A stretch of DNA of 64,000 nt, from the NCBI GenBank assembly GCA_016700155.1, contig CP065001.1, forward strand, positions 3,596,001-3,660,000, given 5' to 3'. The notes below the pieces were generated by a model. The model saw only the letters and a list, made by a program, of their open reading frames with translations. It was not told the origin of the DNA and ran no database searches. How positions within the stretch are numbered: position 1 is the first letter of the stretch; every line of letters begins with the position of its first letter. The position numbers and the translations under genes are program-made. Positions 26,219 to 35,134 of this stretch are shown piece after piece. The DNA is from Ignavibacteriales bacterium (GTDB taxonomy: Bacteria > Bacteroidota > Ignavibacteria > Ignavibacteriales > Ignavibacteriaceae).

Positions 26219-28897
26219 ATGAGACCATTTATACTTTTTTCTTTCATACTTATAATTTGTAATACTGCTATTGCGATTATCCCGCCTAAACACGGCGTAA
26301 CCCCGCCGCCTGCATTCTTTGAATTTCATAATAAGGTCAGGGATAGTTATCAATCAGGTTACTATGCGGAAAAATTTGAATACAGGAAGGAACTAAGAGA
26401 AAAAATATCGATGGGATTATTAACCGATGCTGTACTGGCTGATGATACGGTTAATGCACTAACACTTATGGGACAGTACACAAATCTTGCCGGATTTTTT
26501 TCGCAGCAGCAGATGCAAAATAATCTGTTCGACGGACCAAACCCTACGGGTACAATTACAGACTATTACACCGAGGTATCCTACAATCAACTATTATTTA
26601 CGGGAGACTGTAAAGGCTGGTATGATATGCCCCACACTCTGGAATATTACGAAGGCGGAAACAGCGGACTTGGTGCAAACGGAGGTCCCAGGTTTGTGCT
26701 TGATCTGATTCAGGCTGCTGATCCTTCTCTTAACTTTGCTGATTATATCCAATATTATGACGGTCAGGGGAAACCACATATCGGGTTTGTTGCCGTTATT
26801 CACTCAGGCGCTGATGCAGCAGCAGGTGCATTTAACATCTGGTCACATCGCTGGACTTTTGGCGTAATTACAAACGGACAGCCATATATAACAAATGATA
26901 TCGATCCTATATCCGGTCAAGCTGTAATTATTGATGGCGATTACGCGATACAACCCGAGCGCAGCGGTTCAAATAACAACGGTGGTTCTATAACAACTAT
27001 AGGAGTTTTCACTCATGAGTTTGGTCATATCTTTGGATTACCGGATTTGTACGATACCGATAATTCATCAGAAGGATTAGGTAACTGGTGTCTGATGGCT
27101 GGTGGTACTTACGGCGGTAACGGATCTAGTTCACATACACCTGTTCATATGAGTGCATGGTGTAAAGTTGAACTTGGGTGGGCAACACCAACAAATATTA
27201 CCACAGCAATGGATAACCTCTCGGTTATTAATGTCGAACAGAACCCCGTCATATACAAAATGTGGAAGAACGGATTAAGCACAACACAATATTTTTTAGT
27301 GGAGAACAGACAAAAAACCGGATTTGATATTAATCTTTATGATTCAGGCTTCCTGATATATCATGTTGATGAAACAAGACAAGGAAATACCAATGAAGAT
27401 CATTACCTGGTTGACTTAGAACAGGCTGATGGAATGAGGCACCTGAATCATGGACAAGGGAGAGGAGATGCTGGTGATCCATTCCCGGGCTCAAGCAATA
27501 ATCTCAACTTTGATATGGTAAGTAACCCAAATAGTAAAGATTACAATCTTGCGAATACCTATGTAAGTGTAAGAAACATTCAAAGAGACGGTGCTAACAT
27601 GATTGCTGACTTTGATATTGGTACTCAGCCATTCATAGCGCTCGATTCTATTTTTATTTCAGAAACTAATATTGAAAACGGAAGGCTGGAAGCAGGAGAA
27701 ACAGGCACAGTAAGCTTTAAACTTTCTAATCTAAATCCGGTGAATTCATCAAATACGACGATAAGATTTTTCATTGATGCACCCGATATTCAGGTCAATC
27801 AAAATGAATTTTCATCTTCACTAAGCGGCTTGACAACTCAAACGTTTTCAATTAATTCTGCAATCACTGTTATGCAAAATTTTCGGAGCAGGGAAATAAA
27901 CTTACGTTATGAAGTTGAAGGTGAAAACAACTCAATAGTTGATAGCGTTTACATTACAATCGGTATTCCGCCATTACTTATCTTATCAAAAGCTGACATC
28001 AAATCACTAAGCAGTTATTATAAAAGCTCCTTACTTGAGCTAAATAATTATTATGAAGAGGTATATCTGACACAACCAGCATTTTTGTCACAACGCTCTG
28101 CTATAATAATTATATCCGGCAAATCCGAGGTTGATTTGTTTACGCAATCAGAAATCGACTCCCTTACAAATTATATCAACAATGGCGGAAAAGTATTTTT
28201 CTCGGGTCAAAATATCGCCGAGTATCTTCAATCAAATTATCCGGATTTTTTAAATTCCGTAATAGGTATTACCTGGCTGCAAAATATAAGTCCGCTTGTT
28301 AAAAGAGCTTATGGCATAAACGGGGACATTTTAGGAACTCAATTAAGTGAAATAAAATTCAATGGAACAGAAGGCGCCAACAACCAGACAAGAGCTGATG
28401 TCATCCAGTCAAATGGAGTTTTTAATTTATCTTTGACTTACAATTCCAACGGAACCAATCCAGCAGGCGGGTGGATTACAAATCAAATTGGTGGAAAGAT
28501 TTTCTTCCTTGGTTTTGGATTTGAAGCGATTAACAATAATGAATCTACTATTTCAAGAACTCAATTTCTATATACCATCCTTAACTGGTTTGGCGTTCCA
28601 ACTAATGTGGATGATAATAAATCTCTTCCTGTTAGTGATTATACCCTCTTCCAAAACTACCCGAACCCATTCAATCCCACTACAAAGATCAGCTTCACTC
28701 TTCCGGAAACGAATATTGTTTCACTTAAAGTCTATAATATTCTTGGTGAACAAATTTCTTTGATCAGCAACCAGGAGCGAGCTGCAGGAATGCATTCTGT
28801 TGAGTTTGATGCACGCAGTTTATCTAGTGGAATATATTTTTACAGACTTGAAGCAGGCAGTTTTGTTGAAACGAAAAAGATGCTGCTGATAAAATAA
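26219..28897 (+). CDS. Exported M6-family metalloprotease with T9SS sorting domain
   Basis: 892 residues with a signal peptide at 1-18. The zinc-protease motif HEFGHIFGLPD starts at His266 (His266, Glu267, His270, with Asp276 after the Gly, the HExxHxxGxxD zincin form). It is followed by the Met-turn region NWCLMAGG, as in M6 immune-inhibitor-A-like peptidases. A beta-sandwich follows (about 475-575), then a module (about 580-790) with IIIISGKSEVDLFTQSEIDS and NGGKVFFSGQNIAEYL that resembles a glutamine-amidotransferase-like fold without an obvious active site (inference). The tail has NYPNPFNPTTKISFTLP and ends KKMLLIK. Likely an extracellular protease secreted by T9SS. Confidence 0.85.
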   Translation: MRPFILFSFILIICNTAIAIIPPKHGVTPPPAFFEFHNKVRDSYQSGYYAEKFEYRKELREKISMGLLTDAVLADDTVNALTLMGQYTNLAGFFSQQQMQNNLFDGPNPTGTITDYYTEVSYNQLLFTGDCKGWYDMPHTLEYYEGGNSGLGANGGPRFVLDLIQAADPSLNFADYIQYYDGQGKPHIGFVAVIHSGADAAAGAFNIWSHRWTFGVITNGQPYITNDIDPISGQAVIIDGDYAIQPERSGSNNNGGSITTIGVFTHEFGHIFGLPDLYDTDNSSEGLGNWCLMAGGTYGGNGSSSHTPVHMSAWCKVELGWATPTNITTAMDNLSVINVEQNPVIYKMWKNGLSTTQYFLVENRQKTGFDINLYDSGFLIYHVDETRQGNTNEDHYLVDLEQADGMRHLNHGQGRGDAGDPFPGSSNNLNFDMVSNPNSKDYNLANTYVSVRNIQRDGANMIADFDIGTQPFIALDSIFISETNIENGRLEAGETGTVSFKLSNLNPVNSSNTTIRFFIDAPDIQVNQNEFSSSLSGLTTQTFSINSAITVMQNFRSREINLRYEVEGENNSIVDSVYITIGIPPLLILSKADIKSLSSYYKSSLLELNNYYEEVYLTQPAFLSQRSAIIIISGKSEVDLFTQSEIDSLTNYINNGGKVFFSGQNIAEYLQSNYPDFLNSVIGITWLQNISPLVKRAYGINGDILGTQLSEIKFNGTEGANNQTRADVIQSNGVFNLSLTYNSNGTNPAGGWITNQIGGKIFFLGFGFEAINNNESTISRTQFLYTILNWFGVPTNVDDNKSLPVSDYTLFQNYPNPFNPTTKISFTLPETNIVSLKVYNILGEQISLISNQERAAGMHSVEFDARSLSSGIYFYRLEAGSFVETKKMLLIK

Positions 28898-28918
28898 ACT
28901 GCTAATGTTTATGCAATT

Positions 28919-28944
28919 AAGGCTGTGATTTCACAGCCTTTTTT
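28919..28944 (+). terminator. Rho-independent terminator
   Basis: Stem AAGGCTGTG (28919-28927) with CACAGCCTT (28932-28940), ATTT loop, and T-run. It lies 22 nt past the M6 protease stop and separates it from ychF. Confidence 0.92.
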
Positions 28945-29043
28945 ATTTCTGATCGATTGATTTTTATTTTTTGACAACCGAATAAATTCACTCCTTCTCC
29001 AAACTTTTCTTAAATTTGCATTCGTTTTTAAAATGAGGAATTT

Positions 29044-30120
29044 ATGCAAATAGGAATTGTTGGACTGCCGTACTGCGGTAAATCAACTTTATTTCAGACA
29101 ATAACTAAAACACATTTTGATGCTTCCACTCAAACCAAAAGCGAATCGCATCAGGCTGTAGTAAAAGTACCTGACAAAAGATTGGATATGATGACATCAA
29201 TGTTCAATCCTAAAAAAACTGTTCACGCAACAATTGAGTTTGTTGATGTTGTCGGCTTACAGAAAGGCGATACCGGCTCGACTCAGTTCACCAGCAACTT
29301 TTTATCAAAAGTAAAAACCAATGATGCATTGATCCAGGTCGTACGGTTATTTAATAATGAAACCGTTCCTCATCCGGAAGGTTCAATTGATCTGAAGCGA
29401 GATTTATATTCTTTTGAGGCTGAATTTATTTTATCCGATTTGGCAATTGTTGAAAAAAGACTTGAAAATATCCGTAAGCAAATTCAAAAATCTCAGGATG
29501 AAAATCTGAAAAGAGAATTACCTGTTCTTGAAAAGTGTAATGAAATACTTCAAAGTGAAAAACCATTGCGCGAAGGTACCTTTAGCAAAGATGAATTGAT
29601 GGTTTTAAAAACATACCAGCTGCTTTCAATAAAGCCTATGCTGATAGCTTTAAATCTTGATGAAACTCAGATAAGTGATGCTGAAAAATATTTATCACAA
29701 GTTCCCATAACCGGAAAAAATTCAAAAGCACTTTTCTTCTTTGGAAAAATTGAAAGCGAAATGGCTGAACTTGGCAGTGATGATGCGACAGTATTTATGA
29801 GTGAATACGGAATTAAGGAATCCGCACTCGATACCATAATCAGAGAAGCATACGATCTGCTTGGGTTGCAATCTTTCTTGACCGTTGGTGAAGATGAATG
29901 CCGTGCATGGACGATTAAAAAAGGAATGAATGCACAGGAATCAGCGGGAGAAATTCACTCAGATTTTTATAACAAATTTATACGTGCTGAAGTTGTCGGA
30001 TATGATGACTTCATTAATTGCGGAACTTTTGCCAAAGCTAAAGAGCAAGGATTATGGAGATTAGAAGGTAAAGAATATGTTGTTAAGGATGGAGATATTA
30101 TTTCAATCAGGCACAGCTAA
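29044..30120 (+). CDS. ychF: Redox-regulated ATPase YchF (OLA1 family)
   Basis: 358 residues, typical for YchF. The P-loop is GLPYCGKST (residues 7-15) and the G3 region is EFVDVVGL. The G4 motif reads NLDE, the N-x-x-E form that gives this family ATP rather than GTP preference. A coiled-coil insertion spans about 125-170 and a C-terminal TGS domain begins near SFLTVGEDECRAWTI. YchF binds ribosomes and is linked to stress and redox response. The ATG is preceded by GAGGA at a good distance. It follows a terminator and is itself followed by palindromic repeats belonging to the transposase unit. Confidence 0.95.
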   Translation: MQIGIVGLPYCGKSTLFQTITKTHFDASTQTKSESHQAVVKVPDKRLDMMTSMFNPKKTVHATIEFVDVVGLQKGDTGSTQFTSNFLSKVKTNDALIQVVRLFNNETVPHPEGSIDLKRDLYSFEAEFILSDLAIVEKRLENIRKQIQKSQDENLKRELPVLEKCNEILQSEKPLREGTFSKDELMVLKTYQLLSIKPMLIALNLDETQISDAEKYLSQVPITGKNSKALFFFGKIESEMAELGSDDATVFMSEYGIKESALDTIIREAYDLLGLQSFLTVGEDECRAWTIKKGMNAQESAGEIHSDFYNKFIRAEVVGYDDFINCGTFAKAKEQGLWRLEGKEYVVKDGDIISIRHS

Positions 30121-30128
30121 TTTGAATA

Positions 30129-30235
30129 GTCCCGAAGGGACGAAATCTACCTGCACAGGACGAAGTCCTGTGTGGCTGTATAGTTATGTAACCTGTATGA
30201 TGATATAAAACAAATCCACATAAGCCCCGAAGGGG
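30129..30235. repeat. Three palindromes on the 3' side of the transposase gene
   Basis: In order: GTCCCGAAGGGAC (30129-30141), CACAGGAC-GAA-GTCCTGTG (30154-30172), and CCCCGAAGGGG (30225-30235). Each is a short hairpin with a GAA centre. The order is the mirror image of the set on the other side of the gene (30716-30801). They fit REP-like sequences recognised by this class of transposase. Confidence 0.8.
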
Positions 30236-30248
30236 TGAAATCAATCAG

Positions 30249-30710
30249 CTAATCCCAGACATACCGTTCATCAAATTCAACATTATATTTTTTCAGAAAT
30301 ATTCTGTATTCCTCCTGGAATGTTTTTCTTCTGTGATGTGTTTTCTGATTTGCAATGTAAGCAACTACCCTATCAACCTGAGATGGATTAACAGAAAAAG
30401 CGCCATATCCATTCTGCCAATAAAAATTCTTTAATGAATCATCTTTCGTCTTGACCCATTTTGATGAATGAGCTTTTACTTCTTCCAGCAATTTCATTAA
30501 GGGAATTTTTTTTGACAGCATACAAAGAATATGAACATGATCAACATAACCCCCTACTTTTATTGGTTGACATTCCATCTCCTTGCAAATGCCGCCGAGA
30601 TATGCGAATAATTCATCTTCAATAGATTCCTTAATCATTGGCTGGCGGTGTTTTGTGCTGAATACAATGTGCAGATAATTTTTTACTAATGATTGTCCCA
30701 TAGCTGGCAT
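30249..30710 (-). mobile_element. REP-associated tyrosine transposase (IS200/IS605 TnpA-like, Y1 HUH)
   Basis: Intact 153-residue CDS. The HUH metal-binding motif is in GYVDHVHILCML (His-Val-His). The single catalytic tyrosine is likely in VVAYIANQKTHH on the following helix. The N-terminus GQSLVKNYLHIVFSTKHRQP is typical of the family. An alternative start is the ATG three codons in, at 30701. These enzymes cut and join single-stranded DNA at hairpins. When domesticated with REP palindromes they are called RAYTs. No partner tnpB or accessory gene is present. The gene lies between two symmetric sets of palindromes and interrupts nothing. Confidence 0.9.
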
Positions 30711-30715
30711 ATCCC

Positions 30716-30801
30716 GCCCCGATGGGGCTAATATTATTGATTGTGAATTGGTTTAATCGATGGTCTTCGACCATCGGTGATGGATTACGTCCCGTTGGGA
30801 C
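30716..30801. repeat. Three palindromes on the 5' side of the transposase gene
   Basis: GCCCCGATGGGGC (30716-30728), CGATGGTC-TTC-GACCATCG (30758-30776), and GTCCCGTTGGGAC (30789-30801). Read outward from the gene they repeat the order found on the other side: a CCCC/GGGG hairpin next to the gene, a longer hairpin with a different stem, and an outer GTCCC/GGGAC hairpin. Confidence 0.8.
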
Positions 30802-30827
30802 TTTGACTGCCTGTAATTTAATCGAGT

Positions 30828-31964
30828 TTAATTATTATTCATAATTATAAACTCAGATACTTTTGTTGTTCCATTCTCTAAATGTTCTTCAATAATTCTG
30901 TTTCTGTATGAATCATAATAATTCTGATCCAGAATTAATTTTTTTATCAGCACAGGTAATTTGTTTATATCTCTTTCAAAGATTCCAAATTTTTTATCAA
31001 CAATAAACTCAACATTACCCTTTTCCTGTTCCCACAAGTAATCGTTTATCACCGGGACTTTTTTTATTGACAATATTTCAAATATTGTTGAGGCGCCGCA
31101 TTTGGTAATCACAACATCTGAAACATTAATTAGCTCATAAATAAAATCCACAAATCCAAACACCCTAAGATTTTCAAATCGTTTCGCCAGAACGTTTGCA
31201 TTGTGAAGCAGTTCTTCATTTTTTCCGCAAACTATATTAATGTTGACATCAATATCAGCGTTTAATAACGCGCGTAATATCCTTGTCCCTTTCGGTATTC
31301 CATCTCCACCGCCAACTATCAGAATATTTTTTTTATCAGAATTTATTTTGTGAAGCTGTTTAAATTTTATTTTTTCTTCTTCATTCATTTCTGTTGAAAA
31401 TTTTTCTGCGATAATGAATGGGAAAACATTAATGTTTTTGTCACTTATTCCTTTTTTAACAGCATGTTTTTTCATCCGTTCACTAAAGACGATCATATTC
31501 AGATCTTTTCTCAAGAACCATAAAGGATGTGCTGTATATGGATCTGTTACTATTGTAAAAACAGGTATTGTTTTACCAAGCTGCTTCAAAGTATCATAAA
31601 CAGATTTGATAAGAAAAAAATGAAGTATGATGATCTTATCAGGCTGCTCTTTTTCAATTAACCGGCTTAGTTTAGGTTTAACAAATCGTGTAATCAAAAC
31701 ATTCAACGACTCAGCCATAAACGGAATTTTGTTAACAGCATAAATAATTGTGTACAGCCATTTCGCCCTTATTTGAAGCTGCCGGTAGCCATCTTCAATA
31801 GTTGAGCGGACTAAACCTGCAACATTTGTAAATCCGTCCGCGACTATTGTTTCTATTTCTTCAGGATGATGTTTCTGAATGTAAGATGAAATTGATTTTG
31901 CAGGAGCTAAATGTCCCCCGCCGGTTTTCAAATAAAGGAAAAGATATTTTTGTTTTGGTTTCAA
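30828..31964 (-). CDS. GT28 glycosyltransferase, MGDG-synthase/UgtP-like
   Basis: 378 residues. The N-terminus YLFLYLKTGGGHLAPAKSI carries the GGGH motif of the MGDG synthase N-domain. TIVTDPYTAHPLWF corresponds to the conserved T-D-x-x-x-H-x-x-W acceptor region of processive diacylglycerol glycosyltransferases. The C-terminal GT28 donor domain has ILIVGGGDGIPKG and VVITKCGASTIFEIL. Such enzymes add a hexose from a UDP-sugar to diacylglycerol on the inner membrane. It lies 4 nt downstream of another protein with a similar opening motif, so they are cotranscribed. The lipid acceptor and sugar are inference. Confidence 0.82.
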   Translation of the reverse strand: MKPKQKYLFLYLKTGGGHLAPAKSISSYIQKHHPEEIETIVADGFTNVAGLVRSTIEDGYRQLQIRAKWLYTIIYAVNKIPFMAESLNVLITRFVKPKLSRLIEKEQPDKIIILHFFLIKSVYDTLKQLGKTIPVFTIVTDPYTAHPLWFLRKDLNMIVFSERMKKHAVKKGISDKNINVFPFIIAEKFSTEMNEEEKIKFKQLHKINSDKKNILIVGGGDGIPKGTRILRALLNADIDVNINIVCGKNEELLHNANVLAKRFENLRVFGFVDFIYELINVSDVVITKCGASTIFEILSIKKVPVINDYLWEQEKGNVEFIVDKKFGIFERDINKLPVLIKKLILDQNYYDSYRNRIIEEHLENGTTKVSEFIIMNNN

Positions 31965-31968
31965 TTAA

Positions 31969-33294
31969 TCACCTTAATACTGGTGAACTTTCGCGAACCA
32001 TTTTTCCAGTCTCAAGCACTTCAAGAATTTTATATGTACCAAGCTTTCTTACTTTTAAAAATCCCGACCATGCAGCGTCTGCCAATCTTCCTTTGTTAAT
32101 CATATCAAACAACCATTGATCAGCATATTCAGGATTGAGTTGTTTAAATCCAGCCTGCACTTCAAGCAGCCATCTTTTATTAAACAACTCCTGTGAGCCG
32201 ATGGCAGGTGCCATTACAATTGGAATTCCTAGTCCAGTATAAAATGATAACTCACTTGGCTTGGTCCAGAGTATGTCGGTCACTCTCATCAGATCATTAA
32301 ACTTTTTAAAATATTCCTGCTGATTTGTTGTGTGCATAATTGTCAGGTTTTCACATCCGGCAAAATGTTCTTTCTGAAGTTGAAGGAAATAGTCATTGAC
32401 CATTTCCTTGGTTCCTGCTATTAGAATTAAGTGGACATCACCTTTAAGAATTTTTTCTTTAAGGCTTATGGCAATTTTTCTTCCAATTTCTTTTTGTGCA
32501 CCTGCACCACCGACAGCAAATGTAATGGTAAGCTTTCTTTCTTTTTTAAACACACAATTTTCTTCACCAAGAAAATGCTCGACATTTTTACTGTGTCTTT
32601 CCCAGAATCTTTTATGCGGATCGAGATAAAAAAGTCTCTGAGCTAAATCTGATTTTAGTAAATGAAGGTCTTTTCCTCCGAGTAATTCAACGGAAAGCGG
32701 AAAACCGGTAAGATGAATTCTTTCATCAGGTACACCGTACGCGCGAAGTCGTTGCGCAGCTTTTCCGCAGGGCGCAAAATATTCTATGCGGCTGTCCCAG
32801 GGATCTTTTGCAACCCAGACTCTGTTCATATCTGCGTCACAGATTATACTGTAAATTTTATCAAGCCCGTTAAGATCAGCAGCAATTGCAGGCGCATAAA
32901 ATGAGGTTATAAACGGAAGATGTTTTGATTTTACTTTTTCAAGAATACCTCCGCAAAGTCCGTTCTTTATGCTTCTGTCAAGCAGGTTAACCTGGAAAGT
33001 AATACTTGATAAATTCCTCATCGGGTAAAATGAAGGAATGTGCATGAATGTATCGAGAATATTAAAAAGCGCTTTTCCTATTAAAGGTATACTACGTGCA
33101 CGGGAAAGTAATTCATAAGCTCCAAGCACTCTCGACCATAATTTTTTTTCTGAATCCGGAGTTGAATCATTATCACCAACAGTTAGTATTCCGCCTTCAG
33201 CAATACTCTGCAATGGATACACAGCGCGCTGATGCCCGTATCCCATATCGGCAGAGATAACCCATGCTTTTTTATCTGTTTGAAGTTCATTCAT
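31969..33294 (-). CDS. GT28/MGDG-synthase-like protein, divergent
   Basis: 441 residues. The opening KKAWVISADMGYGHQRAVYPL has the GxGHxRA signature seen at the start of MGDG-synthase-like and MurG-like glycosyltransferases. The C-terminal half has TITFAVGGAGAQKEIGRKIA and TDILWTKPSELSFYTGLGIP, equivalent to the GT28 glycine loop and donor site. It differs strongly from its partner 4 nt downstream and is longer in the middle. I read it as a probable glycolipid or glycan glycosyltransferase but cannot name a characterised homologue. Cotranscription with the partner suggests two successive sugar additions or a complex. Confidence 0.65.
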   Translation of the reverse strand: MNELQTDKKAWVISADMGYGHQRAVYPLQSIAEGGILTVGDNDSTPDSEKKLWSRVLGAYELLSRARSIPLIGKALFNILDTFMHIPSFYPMRNLSSITFQVNLLDRSIKNGLCGGILEKVKSKHLPFITSFYAPAIAADLNGLDKIYSIICDADMNRVWVAKDPWDSRIEYFAPCGKAAQRLRAYGVPDERIHLTGFPLSVELLGGKDLHLLKSDLAQRLFYLDPHKRFWERHSKNVEHFLGEENCVFKKERKLTITFAVGGAGAQKEIGRKIAISLKEKILKGDVHLILIAGTKEMVNDYFLQLQKEHFAGCENLTIMHTTNQQEYFKKFNDLMRVTDILWTKPSELSFYTGLGIPIVMAPAIGSQELFNKRWLLEVQAGFKQLNPEYADQWLFDMINKGRLADAAWSGFLKVRKLGTYKILEVLETGKMVRESSPVLR

Positions 33295-33348
33295 AAACTT
33301 TAAGAAATATAATTCCCAAAATCATTTTCTGTTGTTAAATAATTATTA

Positions 33349-34782
33349 TTACTTCACTTTAACATCAATTACAATAGCATCGCTCTCACCATCAGACAAT
33401 CTGAAACCCGGAGGAATATTGAGTCTTCCGGGAACCATCACAGAAGCGTTAACAAGATTCAGATCAACAGGCTGTGTAAATATTTTTTTTGTTGATGGAA
33501 TTTCGCTCTGAGGAATCAACATTTTTACTTTAGATGGTTCCGGTGAAATTGAAACAAGCTTCAATTTACCGGGAAGAAGTCCGGTAGTTTTCACTTCAAT
33601 CTGTAAAGTTACTTCTACTAATTCCTGCAATTGAATTTTCAGAGCCGATGGTTCAACATTAAACAAACTAATATTTGAAGGAAGGTTAAGATTGTTTTCT
33701 GTTATGATAAATGATGATGTTCCTTTTTTCTTATTCTCAAGATCGATTGAAATCAAAATTGAATTAGGATCAAACGCGCGAAATGACTGCTCCGATGCTG
33801 CAAGCGTAATACGCGTTTCAAGCGGAACGGGTTCTTTCATTACTAAGTTTGAATGAAGATTCCTGAATTGAATCGGAACAACAAATGATCTGTAAACAAC
33901 ATCGGACTGGTACGCGAATAAAAACCACAGCGTCACCGCAATAGCAAATGATGCGGCTGCTCTGAGTATTCTTCTTTTTATAAACCACGTTGATCTTGAA
34001 TTTTTATTCGGTTCATTTGTATTACTAAGGAATGAGTCCAGCCTGTTCTTTAATTCACTTGACGATCTTACAACAGAAATTTTTCCACCGTTAGCAATGC
34101 TTATCGTTCCTCTTTCCTCTGAGACAACAATGATCATCGCATCACATTGTTCTGATAAACCTAAAGCTGCTGCGTGTCTTGTTCCGCCATCAATGTTGGA
34201 GAGGTTTGTTGATAAAGAAAGATGTGCCCCGTATTTAACTATCTTATCGCCTTCAATTAAAACCGCGCCGTCGTGTCCCGGCGAACTTGTGTTAAAAATG
34301 CTGAACAATAACGGTTGACTGATCAAGCCTTCTAACGGAATGCCGCCTGTCACAGGTCTGTCCCATGGTTCTCTTCCTTTAATTGCTATCAGCGCACCGA
34401 TTTTTTTATCAGCCATTTTAGAGACTGCCTGAATTATAGTGTCGATAGTAGGTGTTGATGGTTTTATGCCGGGAATTCTTCTTAATAAAATCCAATCGCC
34501 GACAAGGTCAACCATTCTTCTTATATCAGATTGAAAGACAATGAGCGACGCAAGAATAACCAGGACTATTATTGTCCGTATAACGATTTCTGTCAGGTAC
34601 AAATTGAAAAGAGATGACGCAACATAAATTACAATGAATGCTGAGAAGGCGGCGATAATTCTTTTTGAAGCACTTCTTTTAAGCCAGGTTAGTACAATGT
34701 AAAGAAAGCAGGTAACGATTATTACATCGATAACATCTGCGAATCTTATGTTACCTAAAAAAGAAAATATTGAACCGGACAT
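33349..34782 (-). CDS. Diadenylate cyclase fused to YbbR regulator (CdaA-CdaR fusion)
   Basis: 477 residues. Three membrane helices (about 17-34, 43-62, 66-84) are followed by a DAC domain (100-250) that makes c-di-AMP from two ATP. The DGA motif is Asp171-Gly-Ala173 in SSPGHDGAVLIEG. The RHR motif reads R202-H203-A204 (GGTRHAAALG), so the second Arg is Ala. A fourth membrane helix (about 273-292) leads into a C-terminal region (300-477) with strand repeats such as VPIQFRNLHSNLVMKEPVP and IEVKTTGLLPGKLKLVSISP, typical of YbbR domains of CdaR. In Firmicutes CdaA and CdaR are separate adjacent genes. Here they are one chain. It is followed 54 nt later by the GT28 pair. Confidence 0.85.
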   Translation of the reverse strand: MSGSIFSFLGNIRFADVIDVIIVTCFLYIVLTWLKRSASKRIIAAFSAFIVIYVASSLFNLYLTEIVIRTIIVLVILASLIVFQSDIRRMVDLVGDWILLRRIPGIKPSTPTIDTIIQAVSKMADKKIGALIAIKGREPWDRPVTGGIPLEGLISQPLLFSIFNTSSPGHDGAVLIEGDKIVKYGAHLSLSTNLSNIDGGTRHAAALGLSEQCDAMIIVVSEERGTISIANGGKISVVRSSSELKNRLDSFLSNTNEPNKNSRSTWFIKRRILRAAASFAIAVTLWFLFAYQSDVVYRSFVVPIQFRNLHSNLVMKEPVPLETRITLAASEQSFRAFDPNSILISIDLENKKKGTSSFIITENNLNLPSNISLFNVEPSALKIQLQELVEVTLQIEVKTTGLLPGKLKLVSISPEPSKVKMLIPQSEIPSTKKIFTQPVDLNLVNASVMVPGRLNIPPGFRLSDGESDAIVIDVKVK

Positions 34783-35134
34783 TTAACTTTCGGATTATTT
34801 GAATTCAAATTTACTGATTAAAATTTTCCTGTTCTAATTTTCCGGAATTCATTTTGTAGAAAGAAAAACCATCATATCGTTTGTCTAAACAAAATAGTTG
34901 ACAGCTATTAAAGATTAGCCTGGCTAAAAGAAATTTCCATTCACCTAAACACCACAGAAAGCCCATTCTCACAATCAAGAATACACTTTATCTCACACGG
35001 AATTCATTTTCAAAAATGGCAATTATTCTTACTGTAAACTGTGAAAACAGCCGGAAATCGCTTGGTATAATATTTGGCTTTTTAGGGTCTCAAAATTATC
35101 CGTGATTTTTAATTATTCAACAAATGGTAGAGAA
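34783..35134. other. 352-nt divergent spacer before nifJ
   Basis: It lies between the minus-strand cyclase gene and nifJ and should contain both promoters. A perfect TATAAT hexamer is at 35066-35071 on the plus strand. No hairpin or gene is evident in the rest. Confidence 0.5.
35066..35071 (+). promoter_or_regulatory. Candidate -10 hexamer for nifJ
   Basis: TATAAT, followed by ATTTGG. A start about 7 nt downstream gives a leader of roughly 57 nt to the preferred nifJ ATG at 35135. No good TTGACA box is seen 17 nt upstream, so this is a weak call. Confidence 0.3.

Noticed and set aside
22552..28897. Could the T9SS cargo genes form a secretion-system locus?
   Set aside because: Only cargo proteins with sorting tails are here. 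No Por/Gld/Spr secretion components were recognised in the window.
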